From Jatrophihabitans sp. (lineage in GTDB: Bacteria; Actinomycetota; Actinomycetes; Mycobacteriales; Jatrophihabitantaceae), in assembly GCA_004299665.1 (NCBI GenBank), contig SCQZ01000369.1, positions 1 through 5,789 of the forward strand: a stretch of 5,789 nt of DNA, given 5' to 3'. Below the pieces are notes generated by a model. That model was not told the DNA's origin. It made no database searches and saw only the letters and a list, made by a program, of their open reading frames with translations. The translations under genes and the position numbers were made by a program. Shown in pieces: positions 1 to 5,743 of this stretch. Positions within the stretch are counted from its first letter, which is position 1, and each line of letters opens with the position of its first letter.

Positions 1-24
1 GGGCGGACGATGTCCGAGGAACGC

Positions 25-32
25 GAGGAGGT
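25..32 (+). promoter_or_regulatory. Ribosome binding site of the first universal stress protein
   Basis: GAGGAGGT lies 6 nt before the ATG at 39. It favours that start over the out-of-frame ATG at 10 and over an in-frame extension that stays open to the window's left edge. Confidence 0.8.
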
Positions 33-38
33 TGTCCC

Positions 39-923
39 ATGTCCGAGTTCGGCGTCGTCCTGGTCGGTGTCGACGGCTCGCAGGTCGCGAAGGACGCGCT
101 GGTCTTCGCCGCGCGCGAGGCGGACCGGCGCGGAGCGCGGCTGGTCGTGGCGCACGCCTGCCGCCCCGGCACGCACGGCGACGGGGGGCTGGAGGTGCGG
201 CCGTTCGCCGAGATCGTGCGCGCGGAGTCGGTCGCGACGCTCGCCGAGCTGTATCCGCGCCTGGACTACCAGGTGATCCAGCGCGACACCCCCGCCGCGG
301 ACCTGCTCGTCGAACTCAGCGCCGCGGCCGACCTGCTCGTCGTCGGGACGCACCGCTGCGGGCGGGCGCGCGGCTTCGTGCTCGGGTCGGTCAGCCAGCG
401 CGTCGCCGCGCAGGCCTCGTGCGCCGTCGTGACGATCAGCGGCGAGCCCGAGCACGAGGACGGGCCGGTCGTGCTGGGCGCCTCGACGACCCCCGGAGGC
501 CTCGCCGCGCTCGCCTTCGCCTGCCGCGAGGCCGCGCTGGCGGGGGCTGCGGTGCGCGCCGTGCGCAGCGTGACGGTGGAGGGCCTGGCGCTGTTCACCT
601 CCGCCCACGCGCCGGTGCTCGACCCCGTCTCGCTGCACGCGGCAGCCCGCGCCGAACTGGACACCATCGTGGGCACCGCGGCGGCCGAGTACCCGGACGT
701 CCCCGTCGAGGCAGTCGTCAGCGAGCAGGACCCGTTCACCGCGCTGCTGGAGGCGGCCGGCGACGCATCGCTGCTGGTGATCGGCTCGCGGCGCGGTCCC
801 GATTCGGCGCTGCCGCACCTGGGCCCGGTGGCCGCGTGGCTGCTGCACCAGGCGGCGTGCCCGCTGGCCGTCGTCGGAGCCGGTCCGGCGGCACCCGACC
901 CGGTCGCGACGACCGGGACCTGA
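39..923 (+). CDS. Universal stress protein, two tandem UspA domains
   Basis: A 294-residue cytoplasmic protein built of two UspA-type nucleotide-binding domains in tandem, the usual length for actinobacterial tandem USPs. Domain 1 (about residues 4-134) opens with VGVDGS (9-14, Asp12) on the first beta strand. It carries a near-canonical ATP loop, VVGTHRCG (101-108) followed by GS at 116-117 at the expected spacing, but the second Gly of G-x2-G is Arg106. Domain 2 (about 143-281) is degenerate: the opening strand reads LGASTTPGG without the Asp, and the loop from VIGSRRG (247-253) ends in LGP where Gly-Ser is normal. ATP binding is therefore most likely in domain 1 only. The start at 39 is set by a GAGGAGGT site 6 nt upstream. 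USPs of this type bind ATP and act in stress survival and dormancy; the partner or target cannot be read from sequence. It is convergent with a second USP. Family is certain, specific role unknown. Confidence 0.93.
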   Translation: MSEFGVVLVGVDGSQVAKDALVFAAREADRRGARLVVAHACRPGTHGDGGLEVRPFAEIVRAESVATLAELYPRLDYQVIQRDTPAADLLVELSAAADLLVVGTHRCGRARGFVLGSVSQRVAAQASCAVVTISGEPEHEDGPVVLGASTTPGGLAALAFACREAALAGAAVRAVRSVTVEGLALFTSAHAPVLDPVSLHAAARAELDTIVGTAAAEYPDVPVEAVVSEQDPFTALLEAAGDASLLVIGSRRGPDSALPHLGPVAAWLLHQAACPLAVVGAGPAAPDPVATTGT

Positions 924-974
924 CGGCTGGGACCCGACGACCGCGGCCGACGCGCGGTGACGGAGCCGCGGTGA
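924..974. terminator. Short convergent gap with an inverted repeat, possible bidirectional terminator
   Basis: The 51 nt between the two convergent USP genes contain ACCGCGG at 940-946 and its exact reverse complement CCGCGGT at 966-972, separated by 19 nt. A hairpin here could end transcription from both sides. There is no T-tract on either strand and the loop is long, so this is a weak terminator candidate resting mainly on its position. Confidence 0.3.
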
Positions 975-1820
975 TCACGTCTGCGCGGCGGCGTCGCGCA
1001 CCGGCGTGCGCGGGTGGATCACCGCGACCGGGCAGCCCGCCCGGCGCAGCAGGCCGCGGCTGAGCGGGCCCGACCGGGCGGCCGTCGGGTGCCGGGCCCG
1101 GTTGCCGATCACCAGCAGGTCCTGCCCCGCGCAGGCGGCGAGGTACGCCTCGGGAGCGGGCTCGGTCACGACGCGCAGCTCGACCTCGACGCCGGGGCAG
1201 CGGCTGCGCCATTCGCCCAGGGCCGCGTATGCGCGATCCGGGACCCACGGCACGCCGGCCGGCGTACGGCTCGTCACGGCGCATACCGGCCGCCGGTACC
1301 GTGCGGCGCGGTCGAAGGCGAACGCGAGCACCTCGTCGGTGTCCGCCCCGCCGTCCAGGGCGACCACGATCGCCGGCCGGGCGGCGGGCGGCGGGCGGCG
1401 GGCTCCGGTCGCGACGACCGGACCGTGCGCGGCGGCGGCCAGCGCGGCGTTCACCGACCCGATGCGGCGCACCCGTCGGTTGCCGACCACGGTCAGCAGC
1501 GCCGCTGCGGACAGCCTGCCCAGCACCTGGGCCGGGCGCCCCTCGACCGCGTAGCAGCCGACCGGCAGGTCCGGGTGGCGCCGGCGCAGCCGGTCGAGGC
1601 CGGACACGAGGTGCAGTTCGGCCGACCGGCGCAGGTCGCGGAGCAGGTCCAGGTCCAGCGCGGCCGTGCGCGCATCCTCACCACCGCCGGCGAGGCGGTA
1701 GGTGCGAACGACGACCAGCCGGGCGCCACGGGCGTGTGCCTCGTCAGCGGCCCATTCCAGGGCCGTCTCCCCGGCACCGCCCAGCCTGCCGAGCCCGACG
1801 AGCACGGTGCCGCTGGTCAC
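975..1820 (-). CDS. Universal stress protein, two tandem UspA domains (divergent copy)
   Basis: A 281-residue cytoplasmic protein starting with GTG. It has two UspA folds, each ending in the typical strand-loop-helix-strand: LLTVVGNRR...GS...GPVVAT (108-138) and LLVIGNRAR...GCPVAVI (235-268). The nucleotide-binding residues are split. Domain 1 begins VGLGRLGG (8-15), lacking the usual Asp, and has a shortened ATP loop that keeps Gly-Ser at 121-122. Domain 2 begins VALDGG (153-158) with Asp156, but its loop has no G-x2-G and no Gly-Ser. Neither half has a complete ATP site, so it may bind nucleotide weakly or not at all, or act as a partner of the other USP. It lies 24 nt downstream of ppsA on the same strand, so it is probably co-transcribed as the second gene of that operon. 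Family assignment is firm; function beyond stress or dormancy is unknown. Confidence 0.9.
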   Translation of the reverse strand: MTSGTVLVGLGRLGGAGETALEWAADEAHARGARLVVVRTYRLAGGGEDARTAALDLDLLRDLRRSAELHLVSGLDRLRRRHPDLPVGCYAVEGRPAQVLGRLSAAALLTVVGNRRVRRIGSVNAALAAAAHGPVVATGARRPPPAARPAIVVALDGGADTDEVLAFAFDRAARYRRPVCAVTSRTPAGVPWVPDRAYAALGEWRSRCPGVEVELRVVTEPAPEAYLAACAGQDLLVIGNRARHPTAARSGPLSRGLLRRAGCPVAVIHPRTPVRDAAAQT

Positions 1821-1824
1821 CTCG

Positions 1825-1835
1825 ACCTCCCCTCC
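1825..1835 (-). promoter_or_regulatory. Ribosome binding site(s) for the GTG-started second USP
   Basis: Read on the minus strand, the ppsA-usp gap contains GGAGG (1831-1835) directly followed by GGAGGT (1825-1830), 10 and 4 nt before the GTG at 1820-1818. This double purine-rich site supports the GTG start and independent re-initiation after the ppsA stop codon. Confidence 0.7.
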
Positions 1836-1844
1836 TGCCCGCGC

Positions 1845-4169
1845 TCACCCCAGGCGGACGCGACGGCGCGGCCGCAACCGGGCCGGCGCCGCGTGCGCCG
1901 GATCGGCCGCGGAAAGCAGCAGCCGCCACTCGGCATCGGCGACGGTGCGCCGCACCGCCTCGACGGCGTCCGGGTTGACCGAGACGGAGGTGATCCCGAG
2001 GCGCACCAGTTCCTCGGCGAACTCGGGACGGTTGGACGGCGCCTGGCCGCACAGCGACGAGGTGATGCCGGCGTCGTGGCAGGCGTGCACGATGCGCGCG
2101 ATCGCGTCCATCACCGCCGGGTCGGCCTCGTCGAACAGGTCGGCGCAGGTGCGCGAGTCCCGGTCCACGCCGAGCATCAGCTGGGTGAGGTCGTTGCTGC
2201 CGATCGAGACACCCTCGATGCCCATCCGGGCGTAGGTGGGGATCCAGTAGGCGACCGAGGGCACCTCGGCCATCACCCACACCGGCAGTCCGGCGGCCGT
2301 CGGGTGGACCCGGACGATCTCCAGGCAACGCTCGAGCTCCCAGCCGGTGCGGACGAAGGGGATCATCAGCTTGAGGTTCCCGGTCTCGGCGGCGACCGCG
2401 CCGAGCACGTCCAGTTCGAGCCGGAACAGGTCGGGCTGGTCGACGTACCGGAAGCAGCCCCGGTAGCCGATCATCGGGTTCTCCTCCTCCGGCTCGAACT
2501 GCTCTCCGCCCTGCAGCCCGCGGAACTCGTTGCTGCGGAAGTCGGTGCTGCGGTAGACCACCGGCCGCGGCTCGAAGGCGCGGGTGATGCGCAGCAGCGC
2601 CGCGCTCATCGTCTCGACGAACCGTTGCGTCTCGCCGCGCTGCATCAGCAGCCGCGGGTGCACGCCGCCCAGCGCGTCGGCGATCATGAACTCGGCGCGC
2701 AGCAGCCCCACGCCGTCCACGGGCATCGCGGCGACCTCCTCGGCGCGCTCGGCGACGGCGAGGTTGACGTAGAGCCGGGTGGCGGTCGTGGTGTGCACCG
2801 CCGGCGGCGCGGCGGGCACCGCGACGGCGGCGGGCACCACCGCCACCGTCGCCGGCGGCGCGGCCTCGGCCACGCCCGCGTACACCTCGCCCAGCTTGCC
2901 GTCGACGGTGACGACCTGGCCTTCACGCAAGGTGGCGGTGGCCGCGCGGGTTCCGACCACGCACGGCACGCCGAGCTCGCGGGAGACGATCGCCGCGTGG
3001 CAGGTCATCCCGCCGCCGTCGGTGATCAGGGCGGCGGCGCGGCGCATCGCGGGCACCCAGTCCGGGCTGGTCATCGCCGCGACGAGCACGTCACCGGGCT
3101 CGAGGCGCTCGCCCTCCTGCGGGGTCCGCAGGATGCGCACCGGTCCGGACGCGCGCCCCGAGGACGCCGGCAGACCCCGCAGCAGCGCCGGCCGCTGCGC
3201 CGGTTCGCCCGCGGTGGCGGCCAGTGTGGTGATCGGGCGGGACTGCACGATCCAGATGCGGTCCTCGGCCAGCGCCCACTCGATGTCCTGCGGCGTGCCG
3301 TAGTGCCGCTCGATGGCGACCGCGAGCCGCGTGGCGTCGAGCACCTCGGAGTCGGTGAGCTTGCGCCGTGACCCCTCCTGCGGCGTCAGTTCGACCGTCT
3401 CGTCCGCGCCGGAGGCACCCCGGACGATCTTGCGGGTCTGCTGGCCGATCCGCACGTCCACCAGCCGCGGCCCGTCCTTGTCGACGACATAGGTGTCCGG
3501 CTCGACCATGCCGCTGACCGCGGCCTCGCCCTGGCCGAAGACGGCCTCGACCACGACGTGGTCGCGGTTGCCGGTCGACGGGTCGGCGGTGAACATCACG
3601 CCGGCGCTCTCGGAGGCGATCATCTGCTGGACGATCACGGCGATCGCCGGGTCCTGGGGCAGGTGCTGGTCGGCGCGGTAGACGATCACCCGCTCGCGGT
3701 ACAGCGAGGCCCAGCAGGCGACCAGGGCCGTCAGCACGGCGGCCTCGCCGCTGACGTTGGTGAAGGTCTCGTTCATGCCGGCGAACGAGGTGGTCGCCGA
3801 GTCCTCGCTGGTGCCGGACGAGCGCACCGCCACCCGGACCGACGGGCCGAGCTTGCGGTACGCGGCCGCGACGGCCTCGGCGGTGTCGTGCGGCAGCGGC
3901 AGGTGCGAGACGATCTCGCGGGCGGACCGGGCGATCGCTGCCGCGCTCGCCGGGTCCGCCGGTTCGAAGGTGGCCAGCAGGTCGCGCAGCGCGACGTCGG
4001 CCCCGGAGCGCTCCAGCGCGTCCCGGTAGGCCTGCGCGGTCACGACGAAACCGGGTGGGACCGGCAGGCCGGCGGCGGTGAGCTCGCCCAGGTTGGCGCC
4101 CTTGCCGCCGGCGGTGGCGACGTCGGCCAGGCGGAGTTCGTCGAACCAGCGAATCGGGTCTGCGGGCAT
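1845..4169 (-). CDS. ppsA: Phosphoenolpyruvate synthase (pyruvate, water dikinase)
   Basis: A 774-residue enzyme of the PEP-utilizing family. It converts pyruvate, ATP and water to PEP, AMP and phosphate, the entry to gluconeogenesis from pyruvate or lactate in the cytoplasm. All three domains are present in the usual order and at about the usual length. The N-terminal ATP-grasp/pyruvate-phosphate dikinase domain (about 5-315) has GGKGANLGEL (21-30), VRSSGTSEDS (115-124), a Gly-rich FGQGEAAVSG (211-220) and IVQSRP (307-312). The swivelling phosphohistidine domain (about 355-433) has GGGMTCHAAIVSRELG, with catalytic His391. The C-terminal PEP/pyruvate TIM barrel has VGLLRAEFM (487-495), EEENPMIGYRG (561-571), MAEVPS (633-638), SNDLTQ (658-663) and CGQAPS with Cys707. 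The barrel excludes rifampin phosphotransferase, and the length and order fit PpsA better than PPDK. An Ala/Pro/Val-rich linker (about 434-460) joins the last two domains, and the C-terminus ends in a basic tail. The ATG at 4169 is chosen because GGAGGT precedes it; upstream codons have no homology character. It probably heads an operon with the downstream USP. Confidence 0.95.
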   Translation of the reverse strand: MPADPIRWFDELRLADVATAGGKGANLGELTAAGLPVPPGFVVTAQAYRDALERSGADVALRDLLATFEPADPASAAAIARSAREIVSHLPLPHDTAEAVAAAYRKLGPSVRVAVRSSGTSEDSATTSFAGMNETFTNVSGEAAVLTALVACWASLYRERVIVYRADQHLPQDPAIAVIVQQMIASESAGVMFTADPSTGNRDHVVVEAVFGQGEAAVSGMVEPDTYVVDKDGPRLVDVRIGQQTRKIVRGASGADETVELTPQEGSRRKLTDSEVLDATRLAVAIERHYGTPQDIEWALAEDRIWIVQSRPITTLAATAGEPAQRPALLRGLPASSGRASGPVRILRTPQEGERLEPGDVLVAAMTSPDWVPAMRRAAALITDGGGMTCHAAIVSRELGVPCVVGTRAATATLREGQVVTVDGKLGEVYAGVAEAAPPATVAVVPAAVAVPAAPPAVHTTTATRLYVNLAVAERAEEVAAMPVDGVGLLRAEFMIADALGGVHPRLLMQRGETQRFVETMSAALLRITRAFEPRPVVYRSTDFRSNEFRGLQGGEQFEPEEENPMIGYRGCFRYVDQPDLFRLELDVLGAVAAETGNLKLMIPFVRTGWELERCLEIVRVHPTAAGLPVWVMAEVPSVAYWIPTYARMGIEGVSIGSNDLTQLMLGVDRDSRTCADLFDEADPAVMDAIARIVHACHDAGITSSLCGQAPSNRPEFAEELVRLGITSVSVNPDAVEAVRRTVADAEWRLLLSAADPAHAAPARLRPRRRVRLG

Positions 4170-4174
4170 GGCGT

Positions 4175-4180
4175 ACCTCC
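4175..4180 (-). promoter_or_regulatory. Ribosome binding site of ppsA
   Basis: GGAGGT on the minus strand, 5 nt before the ATG at 4169-4167. It decides the start: the frame stays open a further 75 codons upstream to 4394, but that stretch is Arg/Pro-rich and has no PpsA-like sequence. Confidence 0.85.
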
Positions 4181-4224
4181 GTCGGGCCTCTCGTAGCCCG
4201 ATCGTGCTGCTGCGCGGCCACGGC

Positions 4225-4230
4225 GCAGTA
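4225..4230 (-). promoter_or_regulatory. Tentative -10 element of the ppsA-usp operon
   Basis: TACTGC on the minus strand is a poor -10 match on its own and has no recognisable -35. It is listed because a transcript start about 7 nt downstream (near 4218) would put the DosR-like box at about -42, where response-regulator activators commonly sit. This is inference from spacing only. Confidence 0.2.
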
Positions 4231-4247
4231 GGGGCGAGGACCTCTAC
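4228..4247. repeat. Imperfect inverted repeat upstream of ppsA
   Basis: GTAGGGG (4228-4234) and CCTCTAC (4241-4247) pair at 6 of 7 positions across a 6-nt spacer. The centre lies 23 bp, about two helical turns, from the centre of the DosR-like box, so it may be a second, weaker protein-binding site on the same DNA face. It overlaps the tentative -10 element. Confidence 0.3.
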
Positions 4248-4253
4248 GCGGCC

Positions 4254-4267
4254 GGGACCATCGTCAC
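4254..4267. promoter_or_regulatory. DosR/DevR-like box upstream of ppsA
   Basis: GGGAC-CATC-GTCAC matches the core GGGAC-N4-GTCCC of the actinobacterial DosR (DevR) dormancy regulator site at 9 of 10 core bases, and the flanking S positions are C on both sides. It is centred about 91 bp upstream of the ppsA start. The association of DosR-type regulators with USP genes is established in mycobacteria and related clusters occur in Streptomyces. That this particular site is bound is inference. No regulator gene lies in the window. Confidence 0.45.
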
Positions 4268-4351
4268 CTGGCGCAGCCCGCCCGGGGCCGCCGCCCGGCT
4301 CGCGGAGGGGCCCGAGAGCGGGCGTTGCGGCACGGCGCCGACAGGTCGTTG

Positions 4352-4362
4352 GCCCCTGGGGC
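4352..4362. repeat. Short perfect inverted repeat in the divergent intergenic region
   Basis: GCCCC-T-GGGGC, 11 bp, in the middle of the 273-bp divergent region between ppsA and the sugar-binding protein gene. It could be an operator half-pair, but in DNA this GC-rich such short repeats arise easily by chance. Confidence 0.2.
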
Positions 4363-4391
4363 GCCACGCGCCGCCGGTCCGATCCTGCAGG

Positions 4392-4397
4392 CATAAA
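4392..4397 (+). promoter_or_regulatory. Possible -10 element of the sugar-binding protein gene
   Basis: CATAAA sits in the only A/T-rich patch of the intergenic region and matches 4 of 6 bases of TATAAT. No convincing -35 hexamer is found 16-19 bp upstream. If used, transcription would start inside the 24-bp palindrome that follows. Confidence 0.3.
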
Positions 4398-4401
4398 CAG
4401 C

Positions 4402-4425
4402 GCGCCACCCTGCGCAGGGTGGCGC
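4402..4425. promoter_or_regulatory. Perfect 24-bp palindrome, candidate operator or 5'-leader hairpin
   Basis: Each arm is GCGCCACCCTGC followed by its exact reverse complement with no spacer. The centre is CG, as in many LacI-family operators that control sugar-transport genes in actinomycetes. It begins just after the possible -10 and ends 5 nt before the GGGAGG ribosome binding site, a natural position for a repressor. If transcribed it would instead form a hairpin next to the Shine-Dalgarno sequence. The symmetry is certain from sequence; the function is inferred. Confidence 0.6.
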
Positions 4426-4430
4426 CGTCA

Positions 4431-4436
4431 GGGAGG
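4431..4436 (+). promoter_or_regulatory. Ribosome binding site of the sugar-binding lipoprotein
   Basis: GGGAGG lies 6 nt before the ATG at 4443. It selects that start over the in-frame GTG at 4419, which lies inside the palindrome and would add eight residues before the signal peptide. Confidence 0.8.
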
Positions 4437-4442
4437 TTCGAT

Positions 4443-5738
4443 ATGAGACACGATCACGGCCCGGGTCGCACCTGGCCGGCCACCGGCATCCTCGCGGCGG
4501 TGTCCGCGGTGGCCCTGGTCGCAGCCGCGTGCGGCAGCGGCTCCGGCAGCAAGTCCTCCTCGGGCGCCATGACCTCGGCACCACCGCCGCAGTCCAGTTC
4601 GTCGACGACGGCGCCGTCCCTGTCGGTGAACTCGTTCGACATCTCGTTCGCGGCGATGGCGCAGCTCAAGCCCGCGACCGCCGCCGGCAAGGGGCTGGTG
4701 GGCGTGATCCTGCCGGACACCACCTCCTCCACCCGCTACGTCGACTTCGACGCGCCGTACCTCACGAAGGCCCTGCAGATGGCCGGCTACAGCGCGTCCC
4801 AGTTCAAGATCGACAACGCCCAGGGGGTGGACGCCACCGAACTGGCACTGGCCCAGGCCGACATCGCGCAAGGCGCCTCGGTACTGATCTTCGACCCGAT
4901 CGACAGCACGGTCGGCGCGCAGGTGCAGTCGTACGCGCAGTCGCACGGTGTCAAGGTGATCAGCTACGACCGGGCGACGTTCACCGGGACGAACACCTAC
5001 TACGTCAGCTTCGACAACGTCCAGGTCGGCAAGCTGATCGGGCAGGGCTTCGTGGACTGCGTGACGTCCTGGGGTGTGCAGACCCCGAAGGTCTTCACGC
5101 TCAACGGCGGCCAGGACACCGACCCGAACGCGGTCTCGTTCGCGCAGGGTTACAACTCGGTGATCTGGGGCAGCAACACCACGCCGCTGCCCGCGAACAC
5201 GACCAACAGCAAGGGCTGGACACTCGTCGGTGACAAGGTCACGCCCGGCTGGGTCAACGCGACCGGTGCGACGATCTTCACCCAGCAGTTCACCGCGCAC
5301 CCGGAGATCAACGCGACGGTCGAGGCGAACGACGGCCTGGCCAACGCCGTCGTGACCGTGCTCAAGAACAAGGGCGTCGGCCCGAAGAAGATCCCCACCA
5401 CCGGTCAGGACGCCACGATCCAGGGCATGCAGAACGTCCTGCAGGGCTACCAGTGCGGCTCGGTGTACAAGCCGATCTACCTGGAGGCCCAGGCGGCCAT
5501 CGCGCTGGCGACGCTCCTGCGGGCCGGCATGACCCCGCCGACCTCGCTGGTGAACGCGACGACCTCGCCGCCCTCGGGCGTCTCCGGGTCGACCCAGCCG
5601 GCGACGCTGCTGACCCCGGTGTGGGTGAACGAGAAGAACATGGCCGACACGGTGATCAAGGACAAGTTCATCGACGCGACGGCGCTGTGCCAGGCCGTCG
5701 GCGCCGCGGTGTGCACGTCCGCGGGCATCACCGGGTAG
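4443..5738 (+). CDS. XylF/ChvE-like sugar ABC transporter substrate-binding lipoprotein
   Basis: A 431-residue secreted lipoprotein that would capture a sugar outside the membrane and deliver it to an ABC permease. The signal peptide (1-29) has an Arg-containing start, a hydrophobic core (about 15-29) and a lipobox ending AAAC, with Cys30 as the predicted lipid anchor. A Ser/Gly/Thr/Pro-rich tether follows (about 31-61). The rest is a periplasmic-binding-protein type 1 fold: GVILPD (87-92), YDR (175-177), YVSFDN (187-192), NGGQDTDPNA (221-230), EANDGLANA (294-302), TGQDA (320-324), YKP (342-344), LLTP (389-392) and NMADTVIKDKF (399-409). This pattern closely follows E. coli XylF (ISFDN, GQDAD, VYKP, LLTP, DTVIKD), so xylose or a similar aldose is the best guess, but specificity cannot be proven from sequence. 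The mature domain has four cysteines (206, 338, 416, 424). Permease and ATPase genes are not inside the window and may lie just downstream. Confidence 0.92.
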   Translation: MRHDHGPGRTWPATGILAAVSAVALVAAACGSGSGSKSSSGAMTSAPPPQSSSSTTAPSLSVNSFDISFAAMAQLKPATAAGKGLVGVILPDTTSSTRYVDFDAPYLTKALQMAGYSASQFKIDNAQGVDATELALAQADIAQGASVLIFDPIDSTVGAQVQSYAQSHGVKVISYDRATFTGTNTYYVSFDNVQVGKLIGQGFVDCVTSWGVQTPKVFTLNGGQDTDPNAVSFAQGYNSVIWGSNTTPLPANTTNSKGWTLVGDKVTPGWVNATGATIFTQQFTAHPEINATVEANDGLANAVVTVLKNKGVGPKKIPTTGQDATIQGMQNVLQGYQCGSVYKPIYLEAQAAIALATLLRAGMTPPTSLVNATTSPPSGVSGSTQPATLLTPVWVNEKNMADTVIKDKFIDATALCQAVGAAVCTSAGITG

Positions 5739-5743
5739 CGGGC

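Noticed and set aside
931..944. GGGACCCGACGACC between the convergent USPs as a DosR box
   Set aside because: Only the left half-site matches, and the site lies between two 3' ends where no promoter is expected.
32..1063. A 343-codon plus-strand frame overlapping the first USP
   Set aside because: Arg/Gly/Ala-rich shadow frame; the frame starting at 39 carries the USP motifs and the ribosome binding site.
1014..3371. A 785-codon open frame on the plus strand, antisense to the second USP and ppsA
   Set aside because: Its translation is Arg/Gly/His/Asp-rich with no recognisable domain, and the minus strand over the same span encodes full, conserved USP and PpsA motifs. It is the usual mirror frame of GC-rich codon bias.
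1845..4169. Rifampin phosphotransferase or pyruvate phosphate dikinase instead of PpsA
   Set aside because: Rifampin phosphotransferase lacks the C-terminal PEP/pyruvate barrel that is clearly present here; PPDK is longer and has a different N-terminal arrangement.
4170..4394. A 75-residue N-terminal extension of PpsA
   Set aside because: It is Arg/Pro-rich without PpsA similarity, and a good GGAGGT sits immediately before the internal ATG at 4169, which yields a normal PpsA N-terminus. The extension would also bury the promoter elements.
4419..4442. GTG at 4419 as start of the sugar-binding lipoprotein
   Set aside because: It lies inside the 24-bp palindrome and has no Shine-Dalgarno sequence; GGGAGG at 4431 points to the ATG at 4443 and gives a normal lipoprotein signal peptide.
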